40,100 bases of DNA. It comes from Desulfobacterales bacterium HSG16 (lineage in GTDB: Bacteria; Desulfobacterota; Desulfobacteria; Desulfobacterales; HSG16). Positions 25,780 through 33,570 of this stretch are shown here, one piece after another. Numbering within the stretch: the first letter of the stretch is position 1; each line of letters opens with the position of its first letter. Under the pieces are notes generated by a model. It saw nothing but the letters and a program-made list of their open reading frames with translations. It ran no database searches and was not told the origin of the DNA. Location: the NCBI GenBank assembly GCA_030377965.1, contig JAUCGE010000018.1, positions 1-40,100 of the forward strand, in the 5' to 3' direction. A program made the position numbers and the translations under genes.

Positions 25780-26826
25780 ATGAAGAAAGACAAAAAGCTC
25801 CAAGCCTCCGAATTCAAGCTTCAAAATTCTTACGTCAGCCTTCTGGCTGAAGTAAAGAAACGCGTCCGCTCCGCTCAATATGCCGCTCTCAAGGCGGTTA
25901 ACACGGAGTTGGTCGGCCTGTACTGGGACATCGGACGAATGATTGTTGAGCGACAACATGAAGCTGGGTGGGGCAAATCAGTTGTGAAGCAGCTTTCCGC
26001 AGACCTGCGTGCTGAGTTTCCCGGTATCGGTGGATTCTCGGCTTCCAATCTTTGGCGTATGAAGGCATTTTTCGAGGCATATACGGATCATCAAAAGATC
26101 GCACCACTGGTGCGAGAAATTGGTTGGAGCCATAATATAGTCATTTTTGAACAATGCAAAGATTTATTAGAACGGGAATTCTACATTCGCATGACACGAA
26201 AATTCGGGTGGTCGAAAAATGTACTCATTCACCAGATCGGAAACCAGAGTTATGAAAAATCCCTGCTTGGACAGACCAATTTCGATCTGGTGCTGACGCC
26301 TGAACTGCGAACTCAGGCCAAACTGGCTGTGAAAGACAAATACACTTTCGATTTTCTGGAGTTGGGGGAAAAGCACACCGAGAGGGAATTGGAAAAAGCG
26401 CTGATCGCTCGTATCGAAGATTTTCTGCGCGCCATGGGGGGTATGTTCGCATTTATGGGCAGTCAATTCCGCCTGGAAGTGGAAGGTGATGAATTCTTCA
26501 TTGACCTGCTGCTCTTTCACCGCCGCTTAAAGGCACTTGTTGCCATCGAACTCAAGATCGGCAAGTTTCAGCCTGAGTTTGTCGGCAAGATGCAATTCTA
26601 TCTCACCGCCCTTGATCGTCAGGTGCGAATGAAAGATGAAAACCCTTCCATTGGCATAATTCTCTGCAAGGAAAAAAAACGAACGATTGTGGAATACGCT
26701 TTATATGATGCCCGTAAACCCATTGGCGTAGCAACCTATGAAATCAGAAGTACCTTGCCCAAAAACTTACAAGGTCAACTGCCTTCACCCGACGAAATCG
26801 CCACCCTTCTGGAGGAAATTGAATAA
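25780..26826 (+). CDS. DUF1016 / YhcG-family PDDEXK nuclease-domain protein
   Basis: The protein is 348 aa. The start is ATG 25780; no strong Shine-Dalgarno is visible. The N-terminal DUF1016_N helical domain (about 15-165) includes NTELVGLYWDIGRMIVERQ, GWGKSVVKQLSADLRAEFPG and FSASNLWRMKAFFEAY. The C-terminal nuclease domain (about 185-340) includes the active-site Asp242 in DEFFIDLLLFHR and Glu257-x-Lys259 in VAIELKIGKF. All motifs are intact, so it may be active. Such genes are scattered widely, often near transposons and restriction-type systems, and the cellular role is unclear. A truncated relative is present at 30998-31535. Composition resembles the surrounding mobile region. Confidence 0.88.
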   Translation: MKKDKKLQASEFKLQNSYVSLLAEVKKRVRSAQYAALKAVNTELVGLYWDIGRMIVERQHEAGWGKSVVKQLSADLRAEFPGIGGFSASNLWRMKAFFEAYTDHQKIAPLVREIGWSHNIVIFEQCKDLLEREFYIRMTRKFGWSKNVLIHQIGNQSYEKSLLGQTNFDLVLTPELRTQAKLAVKDKYTFDFLELGEKHTERELEKALIARIEDFLRAMGGMFAFMGSQFRLEVEGDEFFIDLLLFHRRLKALVAIELKIGKFQPEFVGKMQFYLTALDRQVRMKDENPSIGIILCKEKKRTIVEYALYDARKPIGVATYEIRSTLPKNLQGQLPSPDEIATLLEEIE

Positions 26827-26880
26827 GTGCTTATTTCAATGAAATAAAACTCTGCTGATCAGGTAGCCATTGGGAAAATA

Positions 26881-26927
26881 GGACAGGCGTATTACACCTC
26901 GACCAGCATCATAAGCCATGATATCAA
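26881..26927 (+). repeat. REP-like dispersed repeat, copy 1
   Basis: It begins GGACAGGCGTATTACACCTC and continues with GACCAGCATC. Related copies start at 29579 (31 of the first 36 bases similar by eye) and 33372 (first 15 bases). This copy lies directly upstream of the intact RAYT transposase gene, the usual place for its cognate REP sequences. Confidence 0.5.
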
Positions 26928-26958
26928 TTTTTAAAAATCAACCCAGAAGGATCACCCC

Positions 26959-27891
26959 ATGCCAAGAATAGCAAGAATGCTGAACGAAGGCGAGCAGACC
27001 GTCTATCATGTCATTTCCCGGACCGCTCTGGACGGCTATCCATTCGGTGACATCGAAAAAGAGGAACTCGTCAAAATCATCAAAAAATTCAGCATGATTT
27101 ACCTTGTCGATATTTTTGGTTTCTGTATCATGGGGAACCATTTCCACCTTCTCATAAAGATGTATCCGGGTCATGATTTTACGGATGAAGCCATAAAGAA
27201 AAGATACACCCTTTTTTACGGAGATGAAAAGAATTTTGCCGAAAACAAAATCGAATCTTACAGGGAAAAATGGTCGAATCTTTCCGAACTTATAAAGGAT
27301 ATCAAACAAAGTTTTTCACGCTATTACAACAAATTGCATAACCGGAACGGAACGCTCTGGGGAGAGCGTTTCAAAAGCGTCATTGTGGAAGAAGGCCAGA
27401 CTTTGATCAACTGCCTTGCCTATATCGATTTGAATCCCGTTCGTGCGGGCATTGTGAAACGGCCTGAAGATTATCGCTGGAGTTCACTGGGCTATCATAT
27501 TCAGTCGAAAAATAAGGACAATTTTTTATCCACGGATTTTGGATTGGTCGAATTCAATGTTCTGGATGAAAACGAAAGATTGATAAGATATCGGCGTTAT
27601 GTTTATGAAGCAGGCGCATTGAAAAGGCCGGATAATGATTTTGCCAAAACCATAGATAAAGACATCCTGGAAAAGGAAAGAGAGGCTGAATTCAATATTG
27701 GCCGAATTCAGCGATTTACATACAGAACCCGCTATTTTACCGATTCGGGAATCATCGGTTCCAAAGCCTTTGTCATGGAAAATTATCAGCGGTTTAAAAG
27801 CCATTTTAATTGCAAAAATGAAAAGAAGCCAAAATCGATAAAAGGACTCGATGGGATATATTCGATGAAAAGATTGTCGGAATCTTTATAG
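26959..27891 (+). CDS. REP-associated tyrosine transposase (RAYT)
   Basis: The protein is 310 aa, with AAGGATC upstream of ATG 26959. It belongs to the Y1/HUH transposases: RTALDGYPFGDIEKEELVKI, then the metal-binding HUH motif His61-x-His63 in MGNHFHLLIK. A helix with candidate nucleophile Tyr122/123 lies in SFSRYYNKLHNRNGTLWGERF, followed by INCLAYIDLNPVRAGIVKRP. The C-terminal third is the extended RAYT tail ending in GIIGSKAFVMENYQRF. It is expected to cut single-stranded DNA at REP-type hairpins. The gene is intact, while at least four fragments of it lie elsewhere in the window (8237, 18725, 29341 and 30955). Confidence 0.92.
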   Translation: MPRIARMLNEGEQTVYHVISRTALDGYPFGDIEKEELVKIIKKFSMIYLVDIFGFCIMGNHFHLLIKMYPGHDFTDEAIKKRYTLFYGDEKNFAENKIESYREKWSNLSELIKDIKQSFSRYYNKLHNRNGTLWGERFKSVIVEEGQTLINCLAYIDLNPVRAGIVKRPEDYRWSSLGYHIQSKNKDNFLSTDFGLVEFNVLDENERLIRYRRYVYEAGALKRPDNDFAKTIDKDILEKEREAEFNIGRIQRFTYRTRYFTDSGIIGSKAFVMENYQRFKSHFNCKNEKKPKSIKGLDGIYSMKRLSESL

Positions 27892-28040
27892 CGCCATCCC
27901 CCTTTTCTATTTGTCAATAAGGATAAGAGCCTGTCCTGGGTTTCAATGGCCTCAAGCGTTTTCGCGCTTGGCCTGAAGCTTGGAAAATCGGAAATGGATT
28001 TAGGTGTGTGCAGGAATAAAGAGTAGACAAAAAGACATAA
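27892..28040. other. Short spacer after RAYT
   Basis: No gene is seen here. An imperfect inverted repeat around GGCCTCAAGCGTTTTCGCG / CTTGGCC lies at about 27949-27972 and may act as a transcription stop for the transposase gene. Confidence 0.3.
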
Positions 28041-28190
28041 TTGTGAAAGGACATGATTGAGAGTCTGAAAAACTTCTTCCCGGCTCAATACGCAAGGGAG
28101 GCGTTTATCGGATTGAGCTTTCAGGATGTTGAAAAAATGCCACTCTTTTTGAAGGACGTCAATGAAATATTGGCTGGATTGAGGAACGTT
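28041..28190 (-). pseudogene. Tyrosine recombinase remnant, second copy
   Basis: On the minus strand the sequence reads DVLQKEWHFFNILKAQSDKR then LPCVLSREEVFQTL. This closely parallels NVLRKEWHLFNILKAQSEKR and LPSVLSHEEVFQIL in the remnant at 5023-5343. Homology ends after about 50 residues, so this is a shorter scar of the same kind of element. It also has the palindrome-containing repeat just beyond its 5' side. Confidence 0.7.
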
Positions 28191-28215
28191 TTGGAGAGAC
28201 TGCCGCTATTTTATT

Positions 28216-28246
28216 CTGCCGCGATAGCGGCTTATTTGAACCCGGC
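28216..28246. repeat. Palindrome-containing repeat beside recombinase remnant, copy 2
   Basis: The palindrome GCCGC-GATA-GCGGC lies at 28218-28231, followed by TTGAACC-CGGC, matching 5464-5494. A perfect hairpin TTTTGCGG-ACT-CCGCAAAA at 28258-28276 lies 12 bases further on and is not shared. Confidence 0.6.
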
Positions 28247-28257
28247 ACTCCGGCGGA

Positions 28258-28276
28258 TTTTGCGGACTCCGCAAAA
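28258..28276. other. Perfect 8-bp-arm hairpin
   Basis: TTTTGCGG pairs with CCGCAAAA around a 3-base loop. ACCCC follows rather than T residues, so on the plus strand it lacks a T-run. On the minus strand the arm ends in TTTT-proximal sequence only within the stem. Role unknown. Confidence 0.45.
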
Positions 28277-28317
28277 CCCCTTGAGTTATAGGTTATCCCC
28301 TATGAGTACAGAGTCTT

Positions 28318-29063
28318 ATGTCTTTGTCATTTGACGATATTTATCTATTCATAGCATCCCTTCCTGATTCTGAAAAAGTTACCCTTGTGGGAGGACAGGC
28401 TCTGAACTTCTGGGCGGAGATATATCTTGGCGATGATTCCGAACTGCATCGAAGATACGCCCCTTTCACCTCCGAGGACATTGATTTTCTCGGAGGGAGA
28501 GACGCAGTTCTCGAATGTGCCGAAACATGGGATGGAACCGCAAAACTGCCGGAACCCTTTGAGGTCTCTCCAAACAGCGGCGTTGTCATTGTGTCTTCCG
28601 GGTCGGAAGCCGATCTGATCATTGATTTTCTTTCGTCGGTATATGGAATAGGCAATGCGGAACTTCTGTGAGAATACGTTACAAAAGCGTGGTGTTTTTT
28701 GTAATCCATCCTCTCCACTGTCTAAAAAGCCGGGTTGCAAATGTGACTGGCCTGCATCGTGGCGACTCCTACTCACTGAACAGACTCAAGCTTGTGATTG
28801 CGGTGATAAACAGGCGCATAAAATATCTGCTTGATGAGGGACGGCGACATCAGGCGCTGAAAGAAGTCGAAGCCGTTTTTCGCATTGCCCGGGATTCCAT
28901 GACAGGAATCCCGCTTTTCGCCGATTATGGCACGGATATATTCGAGGCAGTGCCGGAGGATTCACGTCTTGGCGAATTGTTTGTGAGGCGCAGATATCCT
29001 CAGATGAGAAAAATTCTTGATACGAAACGAAAAAAAATCGGAAGGTATCGGATGAATCACTGA
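28318..29063 (+). pseudogene. Nucleotidyltransferase-like gene (AbiEii/MNT type) split by one frameshift
   Basis: The first frame (28318-28671, 117 aa) holds VTLVGGQALNFWAEIY, the nucleotidyltransferase G-G-x-A-L-x-x-W motif, then FTSEDIDFLGG with the paired Asp residues (S-x-D-I-D) and a later DLIIDFLSSVYG segment. After the stop at 28669-28671 the sequence carries on, one base out of step, in the frame ending at 29063. That part reads VIHPLHCLKSRVANVTGLHR, LNRLKLVIAVINRRIKYLL and a helical C-terminal domain, as expected for the second half of the same protein. A single-base change near 28660-28690 therefore broke a gene of about 248 codons. AbiEii-like proteins are toxins that modify nucleic acid or tRNA; the small ORF downstream could be a partner. 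A sequencing error is an alternative explanation. Confidence 0.72.
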
Positions 29064-29079
29064 ATTCAGGAGAATAATT

Positions 29080-29307
29080 ATGGATATTCAGAAACTTGAC
29101 CCTTATAGGCGTGCCGAACAGAAGCGGCTTCAGCGGAATCAGGATGTTATCGATCTGATGAGCGGAAAATTCTCACGAACCGAGCTTCAACAACGAAATT
29201 CGATGTTTTCGGGCATTGACTGGTCCGAAGTGGAGATTTTTGAGGCAAACGATTATAATTGGAAACCAGCATTCGCTGCAAAAACACAAGGCATAACCGC
29301 AAAATGA
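29080..29307 (+). CDS. Small protein of unknown function, partner of the split nucleotidyltransferase
   Basis: The protein is 75 aa, with AGGAGAATAATT before ATG 29080. It begins 17 bases after the nucleotidyltransferase remnant and shares its direction, which suggests an operon. Residues 8-30 are basic and helical (YRRAEQKRLQRNQDVIDLMS) and the rest is polar with two Trp residues (IDWSEVEIF, YNWKPAF). No domain is recognised. It could be an antitoxin or accessory protein by position only. Confidence 0.5.
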   Translation: MDIQKLDPYRRAEQKRLQRNQDVIDLMSGKFSRTELQQRNSMFSGIDWSEVEIFEANDYNWKPAFAAKTQGITAK

Positions 29308-29340
29308 AGCAGACGGCAGGTATGTCCCCATGAGAAAAAA

Positions 29341-29570
29341 GTGGAGGAAGGCCAGACTCTGATCAACTGCCTTGCCTATATATTAAATAAAGAGCAACCA
29401 ATGCCAAGAATAGCAAGAATGCTGAACGGAGGCCAGCGGACCGTTTATCATGTCATTTCCCGGACAGCGCTTGACGGCTATCCATTCGGTGATATCGAAA
29501 AAGAGGAACTCGTCAAGATCATACAAAATTTGGCATCATTTACTTTGTCGATATTTTTGGCTTCTGCATT
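29341..29570 (+). pseudogene. Scrambled RAYT transposase fragments
   Basis: Bases 29341-29381 match the internal RAYT segment at 27386-27426 (VEEGQTLINCLAYI). Bases 29401-29565 match the beginning of the same gene at 26959-27125 (MPRIARMLN...RTVYHVISRTALDGYPFGD). The two pieces are in the wrong order, and the second breaks off at a small deletion near 29530 before the HUH motif. A REP-like repeat starts at 29579. Inactive. Confidence 0.8.
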
Positions 29571-29578
29571 GCAAAAAG

Positions 29579-29625
29579 GGACAGGCGAATTATACCTCGA
29601 CAAGCATCAAAAACCCAGATATCCA
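29579..29625 (+). repeat. REP-like dispersed repeat, copy 2
   Basis: It begins GGACAGGCGAATTATACCTC and is similar to 26881-26927 over about 45 bases. It directly follows the truncated RAYT fragment. Confidence 0.5.
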
Positions 29626-29699
29626 TTTTTTTTCAAAATCAATCTTGAAAGCGGCTTGAAATCCAGCGAATTTTTGGAAAAGTTATACCGCTCGTATCC

Positions 29700-30602
29700 T
29701 TAATGTGTTAATTGTTCAAGGGTTCTGGCAGCTCTTTTTCCGGTAGCAGCCGAGATTTTCCTGACCAATCCGTTTTCTCCGTATTCCCAGGTAAAGGCGG
29801 TCAGAGTGGAGTCCAAAGTATCCGCCAGTTGGACGCAGAATGAGGCCAGGTGCTTTTTTACGACTTTCAAGGAAAGTTTGATATCGCTGGCCATGCGCTC
29901 CCAGTGTCTTTCCATGATCCAGTCCGGGCGGTTTTCGTTACCGATTTTCATGGCCAATTTTCTTGTCAGGCTCTCATATATTTCTGTTGCGATCAGATCG
30001 TAAAAGGGTGCCAGGCAGATCTGCCGCTTATGATAAAGGAAGGATAGATTTTTGGCATGGCCATTCATGTTGCCGATCAAGAAGTTGAAAAATACCCATT
30101 TGAGAAGGAGTTGGATATCTTTTACCGGGTTGGCCGAATAGTTTCTGACCATACTGAAACAGGCGGAAAGCCCGGGACCGCCTTCGGCCTGGTATTTTAA
30201 CTCATGGGGCGGACAGGGATCTGCCTGGCTGTCCGAAATGGGCAGGTAACCATACAAATCCGGCGTTTCAGGCTTATGATGATTCTGAAGAAGTGAAATC
30301 GCCCCGGCACAGTCACCCCCCAATTCTTTGAGGAGCATGAAATCATTTTTTTCAGAGACACCAAGGCTTCGTGCCACCCGGCTTCGGACAGCGGATTCCG
30401 GCAGGAGGTTGGCAAAAAAGAACCGGACATGGCCGCCTGTGATGGGGCCTTCCTGCATGGGAAGGGAGATGGAGAGTTGAAACCCGTCCTGGGATTTGAT
30501 CCAGTTTTTATCATATTGAAACATAAAAGACCGGTCTTTGTTCAGGGACAGGATGCCGACCAGGGTCTGGCCGAAAAAAACAGACAGGGATTCCATAATC
30601 AT
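29700..30602 (-). CDS. hipA: HipA-like kinase toxin with internal deletion, probably inactive
   Basis: The protein is 300 aa, while HipA proteins usually have about 400-440. The N-terminal subdomain is intact (MIMESLSVFFGQTLVGILSL; SISLPMQ; FFANLLPES; RVARSLGVSEKNDFMLLKELGGDCAGAIS). After YGYLPISDS about 100 residues expected in the family are missing: the Ser-loop/ATP-binding part and the LHQEDFCQ segment. The sequence resumes with YQAEGGPGLSACFSMVRNYS and WVFFNFLIGNMNGHAKNLSFLY. The catalytic Asp of the (T/N)-x-D-G-H-x-K-N motif reads Asn here (MNGHAKN). The metal-binding Asp of LAPFYDLIA remains. Deletion plus D-to-N strongly suggests loss of kinase activity. The start overlaps the hipB stop by 4 bases. 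It could persist as a corepressor-like partner of HipB (inference). Confidence 0.82.
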   Translation of the reverse strand: MIMESLSVFFGQTLVGILSLNKDRSFMFQYDKNWIKSQDGFQLSISLPMQEGPITGGHVRFFFANLLPESAVRSRVARSLGVSEKNDFMLLKELGGDCAGAISLLQNHHKPETPDLYGYLPISDSQADPCPPHELKYQAEGGPGLSACFSMVRNYSANPVKDIQLLLKWVFFNFLIGNMNGHAKNLSFLYHKRQICLAPFYDLIATEIYESLTRKLAMKIGNENRPDWIMERHWERMASDIKLSLKVVKKHLASFCVQLADTLDSTLTAFTWEYGENGLVRKISAATGKRAARTLEQLTH

Positions 30603-30838
30603 CGGTCTCCGCGTTTAACCAGATGGAGTTCCATGCCCAGGGCATCAATCAATTCAAAGACCTTTCCGATCCTGGCATTTTTTTTGCCTTTTTCAAGTTC
30701 CAGGATAAATTTCCTGCCGACATCAGTGAATTCGGAGATCTCCTTTTGTGTCAATTTCAGGCTTCGCCGCTCTTTGAGGAGGTATCTGCCCAGTTCCTCC
30801 GGATTTTTAACTCTTGTGGATGGGATTGTAGATGACAT
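30599..30838 (-). CDS. hipB: HipB-like helix-turn-helix antitoxin/repressor
   Basis: The protein is 79 aa. The start at 30838 (minus strand) has GAAGGAG eight bases upstream; a longer frame to 30904 would run across one operator-like palindrome and is less likely. The XRE-type helix-turn-helix is LGRYLLKERRSLKLTQKEIS, then FTDVGRKFILELEKGKKNARIGKVFELIDALGM, typical of HipB with its KNARIGKVFELIDALG tail. It normally binds HipA and represses the operon. Two identical 22-bp palindromes lie 19-92 bases upstream of its start, as expected for autoregulation. Unlike its HipA partner it appears intact. Confidence 0.9.
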   Translation of the reverse strand: MSSTIPSTRVKNPEELGRYLLKERRSLKLTQKEISEFTDVGRKFILELEKGKKNARIGKVFELIDALGMELHLVKRGDR

Positions 30839-30856
30839 CAATGATTCTCCTTCGAA

Positions 30857-30878
30857 AAAGTTTCCGATCTGGGACTTT
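30857..30878. promoter_or_regulatory. Operator-like palindrome upstream of hipB, proximal copy
   Basis: The 22-base unit has arms AAAGTTTCC and GGGACTTT around GATCT, giving an imperfect palindrome. An identical copy starts 51 bases further upstream. It lies 19 bases before the hipB start codon. Identity of the two copies and their spacing of about five helical turns fit a cooperative repressor site. Confidence 0.7.
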
Positions 30879-30907
30879 CTACCATTGTTACATGAATATG
30901 GCAAATA

Positions 30908-30929
30908 AAAGTTTCCGATCTGGGACTTT
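30908..30929. promoter_or_regulatory. Operator-like palindrome upstream of hipB, distal copy
   Basis: This is identical over 22 bases to 30857-30878. Between the copies, on the minus strand, TTGCCA and TAGAAA lie about 18 bases apart and could serve as -35 and -10 boxes, so the two operators would bracket the promoter. Confidence 0.65.
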
Positions 30930-30954
30930 TTTACATTTTTCTTGGGATAGAGAA

Positions 30955-31014
30955 AACTATGTTTATGAAGCAGGTGCTTTAAATAGGCCGGATAAAGATT
31001 TTGCCAAAATATGA
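30955..31014 (+). pseudogene. RAYT fragment joined to DUF1016 fragment
   Basis: The translation YVYEAGALNRPDKDFAK matches YVYEAGALKRPDNDFAK of the intact transposase (27599-27649). It runs directly into the DUF1016 remnant that follows, marking a recombination junction at about 31000. Confidence 0.7.
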
Positions 31015-31535
31015 AGCACTCAAAGCCGTCAATAAAGAATTGATAGGGCTTTACCAGGATATTGGGCGGATGATCGTCGAAAACCAGCGACAGCTTGGCT
31101 GGGGAAAATCCGTTGTCGAGCAGCTTTCAAAAGATATCCGGAAAGATTTTCCGGGGATTACCGGATTTTCGACAACGAATCTCTGGAACATGAGGCTGTT
31201 TTATTCGGAAACTCAGGAGCATAAAAAACTCCAGCCATTGGTTGGAGAAATTAGCTGGACAAACAATATCCTGATCCTGACAAAATGCAAAAATCCTTTG
31301 GAGCGGGAATTTTATATGCTGCATACCAGGAAATTTGGCGGTCAAAGATCATTACACTTTTGATTTTCTGGAACTGGCAGAGGAACACAGTGAGCGTGAA
31401 CTGGAGCAGGCCCTGATGCGAAATATTCGTAAGTTCCTTATTGAAATGGGAAACTGGTTTACCTTTGTGGGAAATCAGTTCAGGTTGCAGGTTGGAAAGA
31501 ACGAATACTTCAATATAATATTTGATATTCATTAA
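30998..31535 (+). pseudogene. Truncated DUF1016-family nuclease remnant
   Basis: The fragment begins inside the family's N-terminal domain (YEALKAVNKELIGLYQDIGR), lacking about 25 residues, and continues to EREFYMLHTRKFG. A deletion with frame change near 31340 removes about 35 residues. The other frame continues with VKDHYTFDFLELAEEHSERE to QFRLQVGKNEYFN, then stops at 31533-31535. That is before the Glu-x-Lys of the nuclease site. It is related to, but not a recent copy of, the intact gene at 25780-26826 (many amino-acid differences). Inactive. Confidence 0.8.
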
Positions 31536-31941
31536 AAGTTTAAAATTGACTTTGACAGGTTCCTTAAATAAATAAGTCTGATTTTATTAAGCGAATGGGC
31601 AGAAAGTAGTTTACACTTTTTCTTATTCTGGCTTGTTTTTTATTGCCTCATTTTGTCTGAATCAGGATTCTCAGGATTAAAGGATTTTCAAGATTTTCAG
31701 ATGCTAATCTTGTTCATCCTTTTTAATATCACCCCACTCTTCGCCTGCATCAGGCTATAATCCAAGACTTGACAGGCGCAGTGGTTGCGTGCTACGTTTG
31801 CCTCGCTTGTAAGAACAGATGCCGTGTCCGACAAACAACAAGCATCTCAATTCAACGCCATGTCTGGACAGAAAATTATTTTTAGATGCTTGTATGCAGG
31901 GTTTTTGAATATCTAAACCATATTTAGTTTAGGAGTGAATT
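31536..31941. other. Gene-free stretch with a GGATT-type repeat
   Basis: No gene is recognised. Bases 31650-31730 contain several irregular AGGATT / AGATT units, including CAGGATTCTCAGGATTAAAG. This is a type of short degenerate repeat I have seen in intergenic DNA of Desulfobacterota and other environmental bacteria. The remainder (31740-31900) is GC-richer without a clear structure. AGGAG at 31931 is the ribosome-binding site for the next gene. Confidence 0.45.
31650..31730. repeat. Degenerate GGATT-containing repeat
   Basis: Four or more units of a GGATT/AGATT motif are spaced about 8-11 bases apart, partly mirrored by ATCTT and ATCCTT further on. Other copies are not evident in this window. 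Confidence 0.45.
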
Positions 31942-33336
31942 ATGTCAAACAAACTAGGCCCCTTAGATTTAGCGTTTTTAGCAATAGAGCAGCCAAAAAA
32001 TCCGATGGCGGTTGGACTTCTGCAAATTTACGAAATTCCTGAAAATTATGAAGGGAATTATACACGGGATTTATATAATAAATTCATGCAAATCGAGGCA
32101 GGCCCGCCATTCAATCGGCGATTATCTCATACAATGGCGATCCAGCGGCCTCATTGGAAAGTGGATGAAAATTTTGATCTGGAGTATCATGTGCGGCACG
32201 CTGCGCTCCCTGAGCCAGGGTCCACTCAGGATCTATTTGATCTGGTAATGCGGATTCATACAAGAATGCTGGATCGTCAGCGTCCACTGTGGGAATTCTA
32301 TGTGATTGAAGGTCTGGAGGGGAATCGTTTTGCACTGTACTCAAAATTGCACCATGCGACCATTGACGGCATGCGGGGAATGACCCTGGTTCGCGATTGC
32401 CTGAATGAAGATCCCAAAGCACCTTTAAAAGTGTTCTGGGAACCTATGGATTATGAGGCAAAACAAGAATATCAGCGTACCTCCATAACGAGGAAGATAA
32501 GAAAGCTTAAGAAAAAACTGCAATTTCAGACAGCTCTGGCCAAAGATTTAACCCACATTATCACTACTCAACAGTTGAAGCTGTTTGGCCTCAAACCCTC
32601 CAATTCACCCGTTCCTTTTACAGCACCGAATACATTCTTCAATACTCCTATAAAAGGCGCAAGGCGATTGGCAGTTAATTCTTATCGGCTTCAGGAAATA
32701 AAAACTATAGCTAAGGAATCGGATTCGACCATAAATGACATCGTACTTTTAATCTGTGCAAGAGCCCTTCAAAAGTATCTGGAAGAAAAAAAAGAACTGC
32801 CAAAGAAAGCACTCTATGCCAGCATTCCTGTATCTGTTGCAAATGTAAACCGGCCCGGAAATTATATAACTTATGTAGCCGCCAACCTGGCTACAGATAT
32901 AAAAGATTTGAGAGACCAGTTCTTGAAAATAAAAGAATCGATTGGGTATGCCAAACAGGAAATTCAAGAAGTGACTCCAGCGGCGGCTATCTCATTTGCT
33001 GTCCTGGGGCAAAGCCTGCTGGCTGTTCTGAGCAAGTTGGGAATCACCAACCTGCTTCCCCCTCCTGCCAATCTTATTATTTCCAACGTTCCCGGTCCTA
33101 AAAACACCTTGTATCTTGGTGATGCCAAAATGTTAGCGCAATATCCATTAAGCGTTTTACCCGAAGCGCAGGCATTAAACATTACTATAGTCAGTTATAC
33201 GGACTCAATTGACATAGCCTTGTTTGTATGCCGGGATACGGTCCCTGATGTGGCGAAGCTTTCAGAATATATGGACCTGTCATACAAAGAGTTGAAACAA
33301 GCAGAAATTAATTTACCTCCTTTAGAGATAAAATAA
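31942..33336 (+). CDS. Wax ester synthase / diacylglycerol acyltransferase (WS/DGAT) family
   Basis: The protein is 464 aa, with AGGAG before ATG 31942. It transfers acyl groups from acyl-CoA to a fatty alcohol or diacylglycerol, making storage lipid at the inner face of the membrane. The catalytic motif HHxxxDG is intact: His137-His138 and Asp142-Gly143 in LHHATIDGM. Other family blocks are LGPLDLAFLAIEQPKNPM at the N terminus, PLWEFYVIEGL (116-126), the TINDIVLLICARALQKYL segment near 265, SIPVSVAN and the PAANLIISNVPGP segment near 380. Length is normal for the family. It stands alone between mobile-element remains and a small gene, with a leader of its own, so it is probably monocistronic. 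It fits a cell storing reduced carbon, but the actual substrate is not predictable. Confidence 0.93.
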   Translation: MSNKLGPLDLAFLAIEQPKNPMAVGLLQIYEIPENYEGNYTRDLYNKFMQIEAGPPFNRRLSHTMAIQRPHWKVDENFDLEYHVRHAALPEPGSTQDLFDLVMRIHTRMLDRQRPLWEFYVIEGLEGNRFALYSKLHHATIDGMRGMTLVRDCLNEDPKAPLKVFWEPMDYEAKQEYQRTSITRKIRKLKKKLQFQTALAKDLTHIITTQQLKLFGLKPSNSPVPFTAPNTFFNTPIKGARRLAVNSYRLQEIKTIAKESDSTINDIVLLICARALQKYLEEKKELPKKALYASIPVSVANVNRPGNYITYVAANLATDIKDLRDQFLKIKESIGYAKQEIQEVTPAAAISFAVLGQSLLAVLSKLGITNLLPPPANLIISNVPGPKNTLYLGDAKMLAQYPLSVLPEAQALNITIVSYTDSIDIALFVCRDTVPDVAKLSEYMDLSYKELKQAEINLPPLEIK

Positions 33337-33371
33337 AAAATGGTCTTGAACTTTGATTAGTACCAGAAATG

Positions 33372-33412
33372 GGACAGGCGAATTATTCGGCTATCATGCT
33401 TTTTGGGTATCA
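33372..33412 (+). repeat. REP-like dispersed repeat, copy 3
   Basis: It begins GGACAGGCGAATTATTCGGC, matching copy 2 over the first 15 bases; similarity afterwards is weak. It lies 36 bases after the acyltransferase gene. Confidence 0.4.
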
Positions 33413-33570
33413 AAATTGCGTATATGGATTTTATCACACTTTGAACAAGATGAAAAATTATTGACAATCTGAGAGGATTCTGGCATTAATGAGAAGTTTA
33501 ATTTTGAATTTCAATAGCGATGGGGAATTTTTTTTGCGGGAAAAATAACCTTCCAAAAAGGAGTTGAATT

